Source of the DNA: Novosphingobium fluoreni
GTDB lineage: Bacteria > Pseudomonadota > Alphaproteobacteria > Sphingomonadales > Sphingomonadaceae
Direction of reading: 5' to 3'
NCBI RefSeq assembly: GCF_014196615.1
Contig: NZ_JACIDY010000004.1
Span: 124,001 to 188,000, forward strand
DNA length: 64,000 bases
In this document: piece by piece, positions 7,956 through 16,434 of the stretch
How positions within the stretch are numbered: the first letter of the stretch is position 1
Layout: each line of letters begins with the position of its first letter
Translations under genes and position numbers: made by a program
The notes under the pieces: model-generated
What the model was told of the DNA's origin: nothing
Database searches by the model: none
The model's input: the letters and a program-made list of their open reading frames with translations, nothing else

Positions 7956-9113
7956 ATGAGCACCGCCGCCGCTCCCAAAACACCCTTAGTCGAGCAGACC
8001 GTGCGTCAGCTGATTGACGATGGACGCGAAGTCGGCGTTCAGGTCGCCGCTTATCTGGATGGCAAGCTGGTGGTGGATGTGGCGGCGGGCATCGCCGATC
8101 CCGATACCGGGCGTGAGGTGACGGGCGATACGCTCTTCAACATGTATTCGGTCACCAAGCCCTTCGCCGCTACTGCCCTTCATATCCAGGTTGATCGCGG
8201 CTTGGTCGATTACGATGCCAAGGTTGCCGACTACTGGCCCGAGTATGCCGCCAACGGCAAGGAGGCGACCACCGTTCGCGATGTTCTGACGCACCGCGCC
8301 GGTATTCCCCAGATGCCCGAAGGCGTGACGCCGGAAACGATGGTGGACTGGGACTGGATGACAAAGGGCATCGCCGCCCTCACTCCCCTCGCACCTCCAG
8401 GGGAGAAGGCGCTTTACCTGTCGATGACGTTCGGCTGGATCGTGGGTGAGATCGTGCGCCGCACCGATCCGCAGCAGCGCAGCATCGGGCGATTCATCCG
8501 CGACGAAATCGCGGCGCCGTTGAATGCGCCGGATATTTGGGTTGGCTTGCCCGAGGACCAGTTTCCCCGTGTTGCCAAGCAGATCGAAGCGCGACCGTCG
8601 CTACCGCCCGAGCATTTGCCGCCGCTTTACACGGCTTCGATGCCGCCGCAGGTGGACCTTATCCCTGCGGTGTTCGAGCGGACCGATGTCCGGAAGGCGG
8701 AAATCGCGGGTGTCGGCGGCGTATTCACCGCAAAGAGCTGCGCCCGTTTCTGGGCAATGCTGGCCCAAGGTGGCGAGTTAGATGGCGTACGGGTGTTGTC
8801 CGAGGATCTCGTCCGCACCTTCAACACACCGCGCCCGATGAGCGATGAGCCCGATCCTGTGATGTTCGGTCAGCCGGTCCCGCTGGGGATCGCCGGATTC
8901 TGGCTGGGCGGCGAGCAGCCCCCGGTCGCCGCTGCCAAGCACACGCGTGCGATCTGCCACCCCGGGGCGGGCAACTCGATCGGCTTTGCCGATCCCGCAA
9001 CCAAACTGGCCGTCGCTTTCACGCATAACCGCCTGCAATCACCCTACACTCGCGACGACGATACCGCGCTGATCGTCGCAGATGCTATCCGTCAGGAACT
9101 CGGCATCGACTGA
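7956..9113 (+). CDS. Serine hydrolase, beta-lactamase/EstB-type
   Basis: 385 residues of the class C beta-lactamase-like esterase family. The nucleophile motif is Ser65-Val-Thr-Lys68 inside Tyr-Ser-Val-Thr-Lys-Pro-Phe; the Tyr box is near Tyr154 (Leu-Tyr-Leu-Ser-Met-Thr); the third motif is His335-Pro-Gly-Ala-Gly, replacing the Lys-Thr-Gly of true beta-lactamases. No signal peptide is seen, so a cytoplasmic esterase or lactonase is likelier than antibiotic resistance. It starts 292 bases after the KstD-like gene and ends 26 bases before the Rieske gene. It may hydrolyse an ester or lactone intermediate. Confidence 0.9.
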   Translation: MSTAAAPKTPLVEQTVRQLIDDGREVGVQVAAYLDGKLVVDVAAGIADPDTGREVTGDTLFNMYSVTKPFAATALHIQVDRGLVDYDAKVADYWPEYAANGKEATTVRDVLTHRAGIPQMPEGVTPETMVDWDWMTKGIAALTPLAPPGEKALYLSMTFGWIVGEIVRRTDPQQRSIGRFIRDEIAAPLNAPDIWVGLPEDQFPRVAKQIEARPSLPPEHLPPLYTASMPPQVDLIPAVFERTDVRKAEIAGVGGVFTAKSCARFWAMLAQGGELDGVRVLSEDLVRTFNTPRPMSDEPDPVMFGQPVPLGIAGFWLGGEQPPVAAAKHTRAICHPGAGNSIGFADPATKLAVAFTHNRLQSPYTRDDDTALIVADAIRQELGID

Positions 9114-9139
9114 GGACGGCGCGGGAGAGGATAAAAGAC

Positions 9140-10570
9140 ATGAGCGAACTGAGCACGAAGGGACTGCGCGGCGAAGTGCCGTTTGCCGTGACGCAGGCCG
9201 ATCGCATCCCGGCCAAGCGATACTACGACCAGGAATTCTACGATCTGGAGTGCAAGCACCTCTGGCCCCGCGTGTGGCAGATGGCCGCACGACTGGAAGA
9301 GATTCCAGAAGTGGGCGACTATGCGGTGTATCGCAATCTCGACCAGTCCGTGATCGTGATGCGTACTTCCGCGACGGAAGTGAAGGCGTATCAGAACCAC
9401 TGTCGCCACCGCGGCGTGGAACTGGTGCAGAAGCGCGGCAAGGCGCGCGGCGGCTTTATCTGTCCCTTCCACGGCTGGCGCTGGGATAAGGACGGCAACA
9501 ACACCTTCGCTTATGAGGAAACGGCATTCTCTGCCGAAAACATGTGCAAGGCCGACCTCGATCTGGTGCCGGTCCGGTTGGAAACGTGGATGGGTTGCGC
9601 GTTCATCAACTTTGATAACGACGCTCCGCCGCTGCGCGATACGCTGGGCGAGTTCGGCCGCAAGATGGACGGCTTCAAGGCCGAACAGCTGCGCGCCGAA
9701 TGGTGGCTGGCGGCGAAACTTCCGGTCAACTGGAAGCTGGCCATGGAAGCTTTTATGGAAGGCTACCACGTCGCCACGACGCATCCCCAGCTTCTGCCCT
9801 ATGGCGTCACCAACAAGCCCGGTGATGCGCGCTATCTCAAGCTTCCGGATGACACGGTCACCGTGACCTTCTGGATGACGGTCGGGTCGACGATGCCTGA
9901 GGAGGTGGACTCTCGGCAATTCATCGACGCTTACGCCGAAGTCATGCAGACGCTGAGCGAGGGCATGGCGGGTATGACCAGTCCGGAGGAAGTGGAAGTG
10001 GTGCGTTCGCTGCGCGATACGCCGTTGCCCAAGCATCCTGCCGAAGCGGCGGCCGCGTTTCGCGTGATCCTGAACGACGCCATTACCAAGTACTACAAAG
10101 ACAATGGCATGGATTGCGGCGACTTCAACGCGCTGGACAAGCAGCAGCTGGCGACGAACGTCAATTTCCTGTTCCCGCACTTCTTCATGCTGCCGGTGCA
10201 CGGAGCTGCATCGTCCTATCGCATCAGGCCGACCGGGCCGGAGGAGTGCATCTTCGAGCTGTGGTCGCTCAAGCGCTATCCCGAAGGTCAGGAGCCTCCC
10301 GTACCCGAGATGCCGGAGCCCAAGCCGCATGACGATCCCAGCTGGCCGCCCATCCCGCGGCAGGACTATGCCAATCTTCCACGCCAGCAGCGTGGACTAC
10401 ATAGCGCGGGCTTCGAATTCATGCGTTTGTCGAACCAGATGGAAGGCCTGATCAGCAACTTCCACCGATTGGAAGACGGCTTCCTCGGCGGTGCCGATCA
10501 AGAGAGTCTGGTGAAGGGCATGCAAACCGTCTCCGGAGCGATCGACATGCCCGTCAAATATTGGGATTGA
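9140..10570 (+). CDS. Rieske non-heme iron ring-hydroxylating oxygenase, alpha subunit
   Basis: 476 residues. The Rieske [2Fe-2S] ligands are Cys88-x-His90 and Cys108-x2-His111, 17 residues apart. The mononuclear iron ligands are His210 and His215 in Glu-Gly-Tyr-His-Val-Ala-Thr-Thr-His, with a candidate Asp in the C-terminal half. The enzyme would hydroxylate or dihydroxylate a ring or activate an alkyl carbon. No beta subunit, ferredoxin or reductase gene is adjacent, so electrons must come from proteins encoded elsewhere. It ends the plus-strand operon and converges on the crotonase at 10621; a GC-rich hairpin lies between. Confidence 0.95.
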   Translation: MSELSTKGLRGEVPFAVTQADRIPAKRYYDQEFYDLECKHLWPRVWQMAARLEEIPEVGDYAVYRNLDQSVIVMRTSATEVKAYQNHCRHRGVELVQKRGKARGGFICPFHGWRWDKDGNNTFAYEETAFSAENMCKADLDLVPVRLETWMGCAFINFDNDAPPLRDTLGEFGRKMDGFKAEQLRAEWWLAAKLPVNWKLAMEAFMEGYHVATTHPQLLPYGVTNKPGDARYLKLPDDTVTVTFWMTVGSTMPEEVDSRQFIDAYAEVMQTLSEGMAGMTSPEEVEVVRSLRDTPLPKHPAEAAAAFRVILNDAITKYYKDNGMDCGDFNALDKQQLATNVNFLFPHFFMLPVHGAASSYRIRPTGPEECIFELWSLKRYPEGQEPPVPEMPEPKPHDDPSWPPIPRQDYANLPRQQRGLHSAGFEFMRLSNQMEGLISNFHRLEDGFLGGADQESLVKGMQTVSGAIDMPVKYWD

Positions 10571-10588
10571 TCGTGGTGTAGTGCAGAA

Positions 10589-10613
10589 GGGGCCGGACCA
10601 AGAAACCGGCCCC
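10589..10613. terminator. GC-rich hairpin between convergent genes
   Basis: Perfect 8-bp arms GGGGCCGG (10589-10596) and CCGGCCCC (10606-10613) around a nine-base loop, in the 50-base gap between the convergent Rieske and crotonase genes. No long T-run follows in either direction, so it may be a weak or factor-assisted bidirectional terminator. Confidence 0.55.
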
Positions 10614-10620
10614 GTTCCTG

Positions 10621-11391
10621 TCACTGTGATTGCTGGGCACTCGCACCGAGAATGGCCATGCCTTCCATGATCAGCCCTTGGCCAAGCTCGCTTTCCAAGC
10701 CGGCGGACAGTGCGCGGGTCAGCAGCATTCGGGTATAGCGGCTGGCCATTGCCGGGCGCGCGGCCAAAGTGCGTGCATGATGCCAAGCCCGGGCATTCAG
10801 TTCGCCCGCGGGCAGAACTTCGCCCACCACGCCCAGGCGCAAGGCCTCCCGTGCATCGATCTCCTGCCCCGTCAGCAGGAAGTATCGTCCGCGATTGGGG
10901 CCAAGCAGCATCGGCCAGATCACGTGGACGCCGTCGCCCGGCACCACGCCGGCCAACGCATGCGGCTTGTCTGCGAATACCGTCGTATCCGATGCAAGCA
11001 CGATATCCGCCATCACGGCCAGTTCCGCGTGGATCGTTGCTGGCCCATTGACTGCGGCGATCACTGGCACTTCGATAGACAACAGATTGCGCAGGAGCCG
11101 TCGGCCCTCGCGAAAGATCGTGTCCCAAGCGTCCGGCCCCATCGGCGGCATCGCCTCGCTTTCCAGATCGAAGCCGTCGATGAAGCTGTCGCCGGTCCCT
11201 GTCAGAATGACCACGCGATTGGCAGTGTCTTCCGCCACGTCCCGAAAGGCCAAGCCTAGGTCGCGGTGAAGTCCGCCCCAGAAGCCCCATAGTGCGGGGC
11301 CACCCCGAGTATGAAGACGCATCTCCAGGATGCCGTCTTCGCGCCTGAACGCGATATTGTCATAGCGGCTAAAATAATCGGGTTGGGGCAT
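10621..11391 (-). CDS. 6-oxocamphor hydrolase-like crotonase (candidate beta-diketone hydrolase)
   Basis: 256 residues, crotonase fold without the usual hydratase glutamates. Where 6-oxocamphor hydrolase (CamK) uses His122, Asp154 and Glu244, this protein has His121 (Ala-Thr-Ile-His-Ala-Glu), Asp141 (Phe-Ala-Asp-Lys-Pro-His) and Glu243 (Ile-Met-Glu-Gly). It also shares the segments Ile-Val-Pro-Gly-Asp-Gly-like and Asn-Arg-Gly-Arg-Tyr-Phe-Leu-Leu-Thr-Gly-Gln, as I recall that family. Those enzymes cleave a C-C bond in cyclic beta-diketones by a retro-Claisen reaction without CoA. The start at 11391 follows AGGAAAG; longer readings add an unlikely leader. It lies downstream of the FadB/J-like gene in the same direction, fitting ring opening before beta-oxidation. 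Alternative: an ordinary enoyl-CoA hydratase relative. Confidence 0.8.
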   Translation of the reverse strand: MPQPDYFSRYDNIAFRREDGILEMRLHTRGGPALWGFWGGLHRDLGLAFRDVAEDTANRVVILTGTGDSFIDGFDLESEAMPPMGPDAWDTIFREGRRLLRNLLSIEVPVIAAVNGPATIHAELAVMADIVLASDTTVFADKPHALAGVVPGDGVHVIWPMLLGPNRGRYFLLTGQEIDAREALRLGVVGEVLPAGELNARAWHHARTLAARPAMASRYTRMLLTRALSAGLESELGQGLIMEGMAILGASAQQSQ

Positions 11392-11518
11392 CTTCAGATC
11401 TTTCCTGATACGTATCGCACCCAAGACGTTCGTTGCGCCGCAATGCAATGAATTCGGTACGCCCTACGCTGTGGCATCACGAATTCGGAGCATTCCCCGA
11501 AATCGATGCTTTCGGTAG

Positions 11519-11552
11519 GGAGCCGATCCGCTTTGGATAGCGGGTCGGCTCC
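11519..11552. terminator. Hairpin downstream of the FadB/J-type gene
   Basis: Arms GGAGCCGATCCGC (11519-11531) and GCGGGTCGGCTCC (11540-11552) pair with one mismatch around an eight-base loop. It lies just past the stop at 11561 of the minus-strand FadB/J-type gene and before the crotonase at 11391. No T-run follows, so it may attenuate rather than fully stop transcription between the two genes, or mark mRNA processing. Confidence 0.5.
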
Positions 11553-11560
11553 TTGCGTTA

Positions 11561-13681
11561 TCAGGCCGCGGCGACTGGCTTGCCATCCCAGTCTTGACCG
11601 GCAGCAGCGCGCTCTTCCAGTAACTTGGCCGGCTTCCAGCGATCGCCGGAAGCGGCGTGGTTGGTGCGAACGATCTCCAGCACCTTGTCCAGGCCCTTCT
11701 GCTGCGCCCAGAACATCGGGCCGCCCCGATACTTGGGAAAGCCATAGCCGAACGCATAGGTCACATCGATGTCGCTGGCGCGTTGTGCGATGCCTTCTTC
11801 CAGAATCTTTGCGCCTTCGTTGACCATCACGCCCAGAATGCGATCGACGATCTCCTCGTCGCTGATTTCGCGGCGGGTGATGCCCTTGTCCTGTGCGATC
11901 TTGATCAGCATGTCTTCGACCAGCGGATCGGGCGTGGCATCGCGTCCGTCATACTTGTAGTAGCCCGCGCCGGTCTTCTGGCCCAACCGTCCCGCCTCAA
12001 CGATGCGGTCGGCAAGCGGGGTATAGCTGGGCGAATTCGGATCGAGCGTACCGGCTTCGATACGACCCTGCCGCATCCGATAGCCGACATCGAGCCCGGC
12101 CATGTCCCGCATCAGGAAGATGCCCATGGGGAAGCCGAAGGCCTTAAGCGCATTGTCGATCGACGAAGGCGTGGCGCCCTGTTCCAGCAGATGCTCGGAT
12201 TCTGTGCCATAGGCCTTGAGCATGCGGTTGCCGATGAAGCCCTCGCAATTGCCCGCCAGAACCGGAACCTTGCCGATCTGTTTGCCGAATGCCATCACCG
12301 TGGCGATCGTCTCGGGCGACGACTTGGAACCGCGCACGTTCTCGAGCAGCTTCATCACGTTGGCGGGCGAGAAGAAGTGCGTGCCGATGACATCTTCGGG
12401 CCGCTTCGTGGCCGAAGCGATTTCATCGATATCCAGTGCAGAGGTGTTGGTGGCAAGAATCGCGCCGGGCTTGCACACTTCGTCCAGCTTGGCGAAGATT
12501 TCCTTCTTCACGGCCATGTTCTCAAACACGGCTTCGATCACGATGTCGCAGTCGCGGAAGTCGGCATAGTCCAGGGTCGGTGTGATCAGGCCCATGGCCT
12601 TGTCCACCTGCGCCTGGCTGCGTGAGCCGCGCTTGACCGAGATGTCGTAGTTCTGCTGCACCTTCGAAAGGCCGGCGTCGATCGCTTCCTGCTTCACTTC
12701 GAGCAGCACGACCGGCAGCCCAACGTTGACGCAGCTCATCGCGATGCCACCGCCCATGGTGCCGGCGCCAATGATGCCGACCTTTTTGATCGGGCGTGGC
12801 TTCACGTCGGCAGGCAGGTCGTTGACCTTGGCCGCTTGGCGCTCGGCAAAGAACAGGTGAACCTGCGCGGCGCGGCTCGGTGCTTCCAAGCAGACCTTGA
12901 ACGCCTCCTTCTCGAACTGCAGGCCTTCACGCGGACCCAACGTGCAGGCCGCCTCGATGCAGTCGACGATCTTGAAGGGAGCGACCATGCCCTGCCACTT
13001 CTTCGCGCCCGCCTTGCGCTCTTTCTCGAAGATGGCAGGATCGACGTTCTGCACTTTGTCAGTACGCTCCACCGTCTTGGGGAAGGGGCCGCCCTCTGTC
13101 GCGCGAGCCCTTGCGAACTCGATCGCGGCGTCCAGCACCGGACCATCGGTCACTTCATCGATCAGCCCCAGTTCCTTGCCCTTGGCGGCGCTGATGTGCT
13201 TGCCGTTCAGGATCAGATCCAGCGCGATCTCGGGGCCGGCGATGCGCGTGGTGCGCTGCGTGCCGCCACCACCGGGCAGCAGGCCCAGGTTGACCTCGGG
13301 AAGACCAATCTTGGCGCGCGAAGCGGCGACGCGGAAAGGCGCCGCCAGTGCCAGTTCCAGGCCGCCGCCCAGCGCATGGCCATCGATCGCGCAGACTACC
13401 GGCTTCTCGCTGTTCTCCATCATCTCCTGGATCTGCAGCAATTCCGGGCCCTGCTTGGGCTTGCCGAATTCGCGGATATCCGCGCCGGCGACGAAGCGAT
13501 CGTTCGCGCCGATCACGACGATGGCCTTCACTGCCGAGTCTTCCTGTGCCTGCTTCAGACGCAGGACCATGCCCTCGCGCATCGGAAAGCCGAGCGCGTT
13601 GACCGGCGGGAAATCGATCGTCAGGACCGCTACATCGCCGCGCACATCGTAACGGACGGCGTCTTCAGGATTTAGGGACAT
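11561..13681 (-). CDS. fadJ: Bifunctional enoyl-CoA hydratase / 3-hydroxyacyl-CoA dehydrogenase (FadB/FadJ type)
   Basis: 706 residues. The N-terminal hydratase domain (1-190) keeps both catalytic glutamates, Glu109 (Gly-Gly-Gly-Leu-Glu) and Glu129 (Gly-Leu-Pro-Glu). The dehydrogenase NAD site Gly-Ala-Gly-Thr-Met-Gly is at 305-310, and the catalytic His lies in Thr-His-Phe-Phe-Ser-Pro-Ala (about 440). The C-terminal 3HCDH helical repeats fill 490-700. It performs hydration and oxidation in beta-oxidation. No thiolase is adjacent. The start at 13681 is chosen because the upstream part (to 13759) lacks family similarity; a GGAG lies about 12 bases before it. It is likely the workhorse for side-chain or opened-ring acyl-CoAs. 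Confidence 0.95.
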   Translation of the reverse strand: MSLNPEDAVRYDVRGDVAVLTIDFPPVNALGFPMREGMVLRLKQAQEDSAVKAIVVIGANDRFVAGADIREFGKPKQGPELLQIQEMMENSEKPVVCAIDGHALGGGLELALAAPFRVAASRAKIGLPEVNLGLLPGGGGTQRTTRIAGPEIALDLILNGKHISAAKGKELGLIDEVTDGPVLDAAIEFARARATEGGPFPKTVERTDKVQNVDPAIFEKERKAGAKKWQGMVAPFKIVDCIEAACTLGPREGLQFEKEAFKVCLEAPSRAAQVHLFFAERQAAKVNDLPADVKPRPIKKVGIIGAGTMGGGIAMSCVNVGLPVVLLEVKQEAIDAGLSKVQQNYDISVKRGSRSQAQVDKAMGLITPTLDYADFRDCDIVIEAVFENMAVKKEIFAKLDEVCKPGAILATNTSALDIDEIASATKRPEDVIGTHFFSPANVMKLLENVRGSKSSPETIATVMAFGKQIGKVPVLAGNCEGFIGNRMLKAYGTESEHLLEQGATPSSIDNALKAFGFPMGIFLMRDMAGLDVGYRMRQGRIEAGTLDPNSPSYTPLADRIVEAGRLGQKTGAGYYKYDGRDATPDPLVEDMLIKIAQDKGITRREISDEEIVDRILGVMVNEGAKILEEGIAQRASDIDVTYAFGYGFPKYRGGPMFWAQQKGLDKVLEIVRTNHAASGDRWKPAKLLEERAAAGQDWDGKPVAAA

Positions 13682-13891
13682 GGGGTCGCTTCGCTCCAGG
13701 AATGACAACAAATGATGCATTGCGGCCTGCCAAACCCGATGGCTCTTGTCAGCTTGCACCGCATGTAATCTGGTCCAGACTGACGAACATCACGTGTGCG
13801 ATCAAGCCCGAGAGGTCGTGGGTTGCGAACCGGGCGAGGCTGGGTCATCCCTACGCGATAGCGGCTGAGACGCGCGAGAGGATGCACGGCC

Positions 13892-14848
13892 ATGGAGAGC
13901 AATCCGGTGCGATTTGACGGACGCGTCGCGCTCGTCACGGGGGCGGGCGGCGGCATGGGCCGCGCTTACGCCCTTGAACTTGCGCGCCGTGGTGCGGCGA
14001 TCGTCGTTAACGACTATGGCGGCTCGATGATGGGGGTGCCGGGCGATGTCGCGCGTGCGCAAGGTGTGGTCGACGAAATACGCGCCGCCGGTGGTAAGGC
14101 CGTGGCCAACGGGGATGCCGTGGGTGACGAGCAAGCGGCTGCAGGTATGGTGGCGCTGGCCCAGGAGCATTTCGGTCGATTGGACATTCTGATCAACAAT
14201 GCCGGGATCGCCGCGCCGGGACCGATCACGCAGACCAGCGCTCAGCGCCTCGCCACGGTTTATGCGACCAATCTAATCGGTCCGCATCTACTGATGCGCG
14301 CCGCCTGGCCCGTGATGGCGGAACGGCGATACGGCCGCATCCTGAACATCAGCTCCAATGCCGCGCTGGGGATCGGTGGCAATTCACCTTATGCCGCCAC
14401 CAAGGCGGGCATGATCGGGCTGTCGCTGGATGCGGCGCTGGAAGGATCGGGGCATGGCATCCTGGTCAACGCCCTGATGCCATGCGCCTATTCGCGCATG
14501 ATCGAAGCAGTGCCCGACCCTGAGTTCGTCGCCTGGATGCGAGACAACTTTCAGGCCGAGAAGGTCGTGGCGGCGGCTCTCTACCTGCTATCCGAGCAAT
14601 CTGACGTGACCGGCATGGTATTCTCCGCCGGGGCGGGGCGGATTGCCAGGCTGGGCTTCGTCGAGAACGACGGCATTATCGCCCACGCAATCGATCCCGA
14701 GCGAGTCCGCACGTCGATCAAGCAGGTGGTTGATCTTGCCGATGCCCGCCCGGTCGGGTCGCAAGGCGACGAGATGGCGCTCTATACGGTCGCGGCGGAT
14801 TTTGGACGGGAATCAGGACCGGGTTTGGCGCGCGATGCGCTGACATGA
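13892..14848 (+). CDS. SDR, peroxisomal-MFE2-like 3-hydroxyacyl-CoA dehydrogenase type
   Basis: 318 residues. Thr-Gly-Ala-Gly-Gly-Gly-Met-Gly (16-23), Asn-Asn-Ala-Gly (102-105), Ser154/155, Tyr167 and Lys171 complete the SDR active site. The Asp-Tyr-Gly-Gly segment after strand 2 (41-44), with an insertion before helix C, and the roughly 60-residue C-terminal extension resemble the dehydrogenase domain of MFE-2/17beta-HSD4 enzymes acting on (3R)-hydroxyacyl-CoAs. Asp at the end of strand 2 predicts NAD(H). It is divergent from the FadB/J-type gene and ends five bases before the convergent SDR at 14854. It may oxidise a hydroxyacyl-CoA of the opposite stereochemistry. Confidence 0.88.
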   Translation: MESNPVRFDGRVALVTGAGGGMGRAYALELARRGAAIVVNDYGGSMMGVPGDVARAQGVVDEIRAAGGKAVANGDAVGDEQAAAGMVALAQEHFGRLDILINNAGIAAPGPITQTSAQRLATVYATNLIGPHLLMRAAWPVMAERRYGRILNISSNAALGIGGNSPYAATKAGMIGLSLDAALEGSGHGILVNALMPCAYSRMIEAVPDPEFVAWMRDNFQAEKVVAAALYLLSEQSDVTGMVFSAGAGRIARLGFVENDGIIAHAIDPERVRTSIKQVVDLADARPVGSQGDEMALYTVAADFGRESGPGLARDALT

Positions 14849-14853
14849 TCGGA

Positions 14854-15528
14854 TCATATATAACGGATCGGGCTCAGCACCGGGCCGGCGACATGCTGGC
14901 CTCCATCCGCGTGCACGACCTGGCCGTTGACGAAGCGCGCATCACCAGATGCGAGGTAGAGAGCTGCGCCGCCGATGTCCTCCACAGGGTCGCCCATTCG
15001 GCCCAGGGGGAGTTGGCCCGTCATCACGTCGATCAGGCGCGCACGGCGTTGCTGTGCCACTTCCAGTTCCGGCGTGGAGGCGGCCGGGAGCAGCAGATTG
15101 GTGGTGATGCCGTACTGGCCCCATTCGACGGCGGCTGACCGCATCAGTCCGTTCAATGCCCAGGCTGCGCTGCCATATGCGGCCAATCCTTCTGCCGTGG
15201 CGATACCATAGCGATGGCCAATGAGGATGATGCGGCCTTCGCGCGCCTTCTGTAGAGCCGGAAGTGCCGTCCGCATCGCCGATGCGGCGGCGACCACGCC
15301 GTCCAGGGATCGGCGAAGCGCCTCTTCGTCGCAATCGACGAGGAAGGCAGGATGGGGCTCGCCCAGCGTGTTGCAAACCAGAATGTCCAGCTCGGCGGGA
15401 TAGAACGTGTCCGTGATGGCGAGCACGTGGACCTCTGCGCCCGCCGAACGCAGCTTTTCCGCGATGCCGCATCCGATCGCGTCACCGCCCACCACGACTG
15501 CACGCTTCCCTTCCAGCAATAGCGTCAT
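14854..15528 (-). CDS. Degenerate SDR-fold protein lacking the catalytic Lys
   Basis: 224 residues, recognisably SDR but shorter than usual. The glycine motif is reduced to Gly-Gly-Asp-Ala-Ile-Gly-Cys-Gly (14-21), Asn-Asn-Ala-Gly is replaced by Cys-Asn-Thr-Leu-Gly, the catalytic Ser region reads Leu-Ile-Gly-His-Arg, and in the Tyr-x3-Lys motif Tyr118 is followed by Ala122 where Lys is required. About 25 residues between strands 2 and 4 are missing. It still has the C-terminal Asp-Gly-Gly motif of SDRs. Its start overlaps the stop of the SDR at 15525 by four bases, so the pair is co-translated. It may be a non-catalytic partner subunit, or a decaying gene that is still open. Confidence 0.8.
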   Translation of the reverse strand: MTLLLEGKRAVVVGGDAIGCGIAEKLRSAGAEVHVLAITDTFYPAELDILVCNTLGEPHPAFLVDCDEEALRRSLDGVVAAASAMRTALPALQKAREGRIILIGHRYGIATAEGLAAYGSAAWALNGLMRSAAVEWGQYGITTNLLLPAASTPELEVAQQRRARLIDVMTGQLPLGRMGDPVEDIGGAALYLASGDARFVNGQVVHADGGQHVAGPVLSPIRYI

Positions 15529-16322
15529 ACCGCATCCTCCAGCACATTGAATTGCGGCAATCCCAGCAGGTTCGCGCCGCCATCCAGGAACAGCGCCTGC
15601 CCGGTGATGAAACGGGCATGATCGGAAACCAAGCCGACGACGGCGGCCCCGATGTCCTCCTCTGACCGGCCATGGCGACGCATGGGATGCTGGCGCGCCA
15701 TTGCTTCTCCGCGGGCCGGATCAAGCGCGATGAAGGCTTCGAATGTGGGGCTTAGTCCTGCCGGCAGCACCATGTTGACGGTGATGCCATATTGGCCCCA
15801 CTCATTGGCCATCGTAGCGGTAAGGCCCCGCATCGCCTCTTTTGTAGCATTGTAGTGCGACCCGAACTTTGCGCCATAAACCCCATTGATCGAACCGAAA
15901 TTTACGATCCGTCCGCCCCCTGTGGTCCGCATGAATGGTAGGGCGACTTGTGCGGTCCACAGAGAGGCGTAGAGGCCGCTCGCCAGGGTTTCGGCAAAAG
16001 CGGCCGATCGTCCGCCGTCCTCAAGCCGAGCCGATGGCGCGATCGATTGGGCGTTGTTGATCAGGATATCGATCCTGCCGGCGTGTGCGGCGGCCTCTTC
16101 GACCAGGCGCTTGGCTTCGGCCTCGATCGAGACATCGGCTGCGATGAACCGATGATCGCCGCCGATCTCGCCGAGCCGCGACATCACATTCGCACCTCGC
16201 GCGGCACTGCGGCCATTCGCGATCACGCTTGCTCCCGCATTTGCCAACGCCACTGCGATGCCTTCGCCCAGACCCTGAGTAGAGCCGGTAACGATGGCGA
16301 CCTTGCCTGCAAGTTGTGTCAT
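15525..16322 (-). CDS. SDR family oxidoreductase (Asn-Asn-Ala-Gln variant)
   Basis: 265 residues. Thr-Gly-Ser-Thr-Gln-Gly-Leu-Gly (12-19), Ser144, Tyr157 and Lys161 form an intact active site. The structural Asn-Asn-Ala-Gly motif reads Asn-Asn-Ala-Gln (89-92), a change shared with the SDR at 22436-23194, and both have Ser-Gly-(Leu/Val)-Tyr-(Ala/Gly)-Ser before helix E, so the two are close paralogues. ATG 16322 follows GGAG nine bases upstream. It is co-transcribed with the degenerate SDR at 14854 and divergent from the esterase at 16435. Likely an alcohol dehydrogenase/ketone reductase in the pathway. Confidence 0.9.
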   Translation of the reverse strand: MTQLAGKVAIVTGSTQGLGEGIAVALANAGASVIANGRSAARGANVMSRLGEIGGDHRFIAADVSIEAEAKRLVEEAAAHAGRIDILINNAQSIAPSARLEDGGRSAAFAETLASGLYASLWTAQVALPFMRTTGGGRIVNFGSINGVYGAKFGSHYNATKEAMRGLTATMANEWGQYGITVNMVLPAGLSPTFEAFIALDPARGEAMARQHPMRRHGRSEEDIGAAVVGLVSDHARFITGQALFLDGGANLLGLPQFNVLEDAV

Positions 16323-16434
16323 GCCACCATGCTCCATCGGCTCCGAAGGGAGCGCAAGGGATAGTATGAGAAGGCGCCGGCGGTATCATAGCCGCGATGA
16401 CATCGCCTGCGCAATTGAGATGAAAGGTAGGGTG

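Noticed and set aside
7956-9113. Beta-lactamase-type serine hydrolase as an antibiotic-resistance gene
   Set aside because: No signal peptide, no Lys-Thr-Gly motif, and a catabolic operon context point to an esterase.
9092-10330. 412-codon minus-strand frame opposite the Rieske gene
   Set aside because: Composition is typical of an antisense shadow and the Rieske ligands are on the plus strand.
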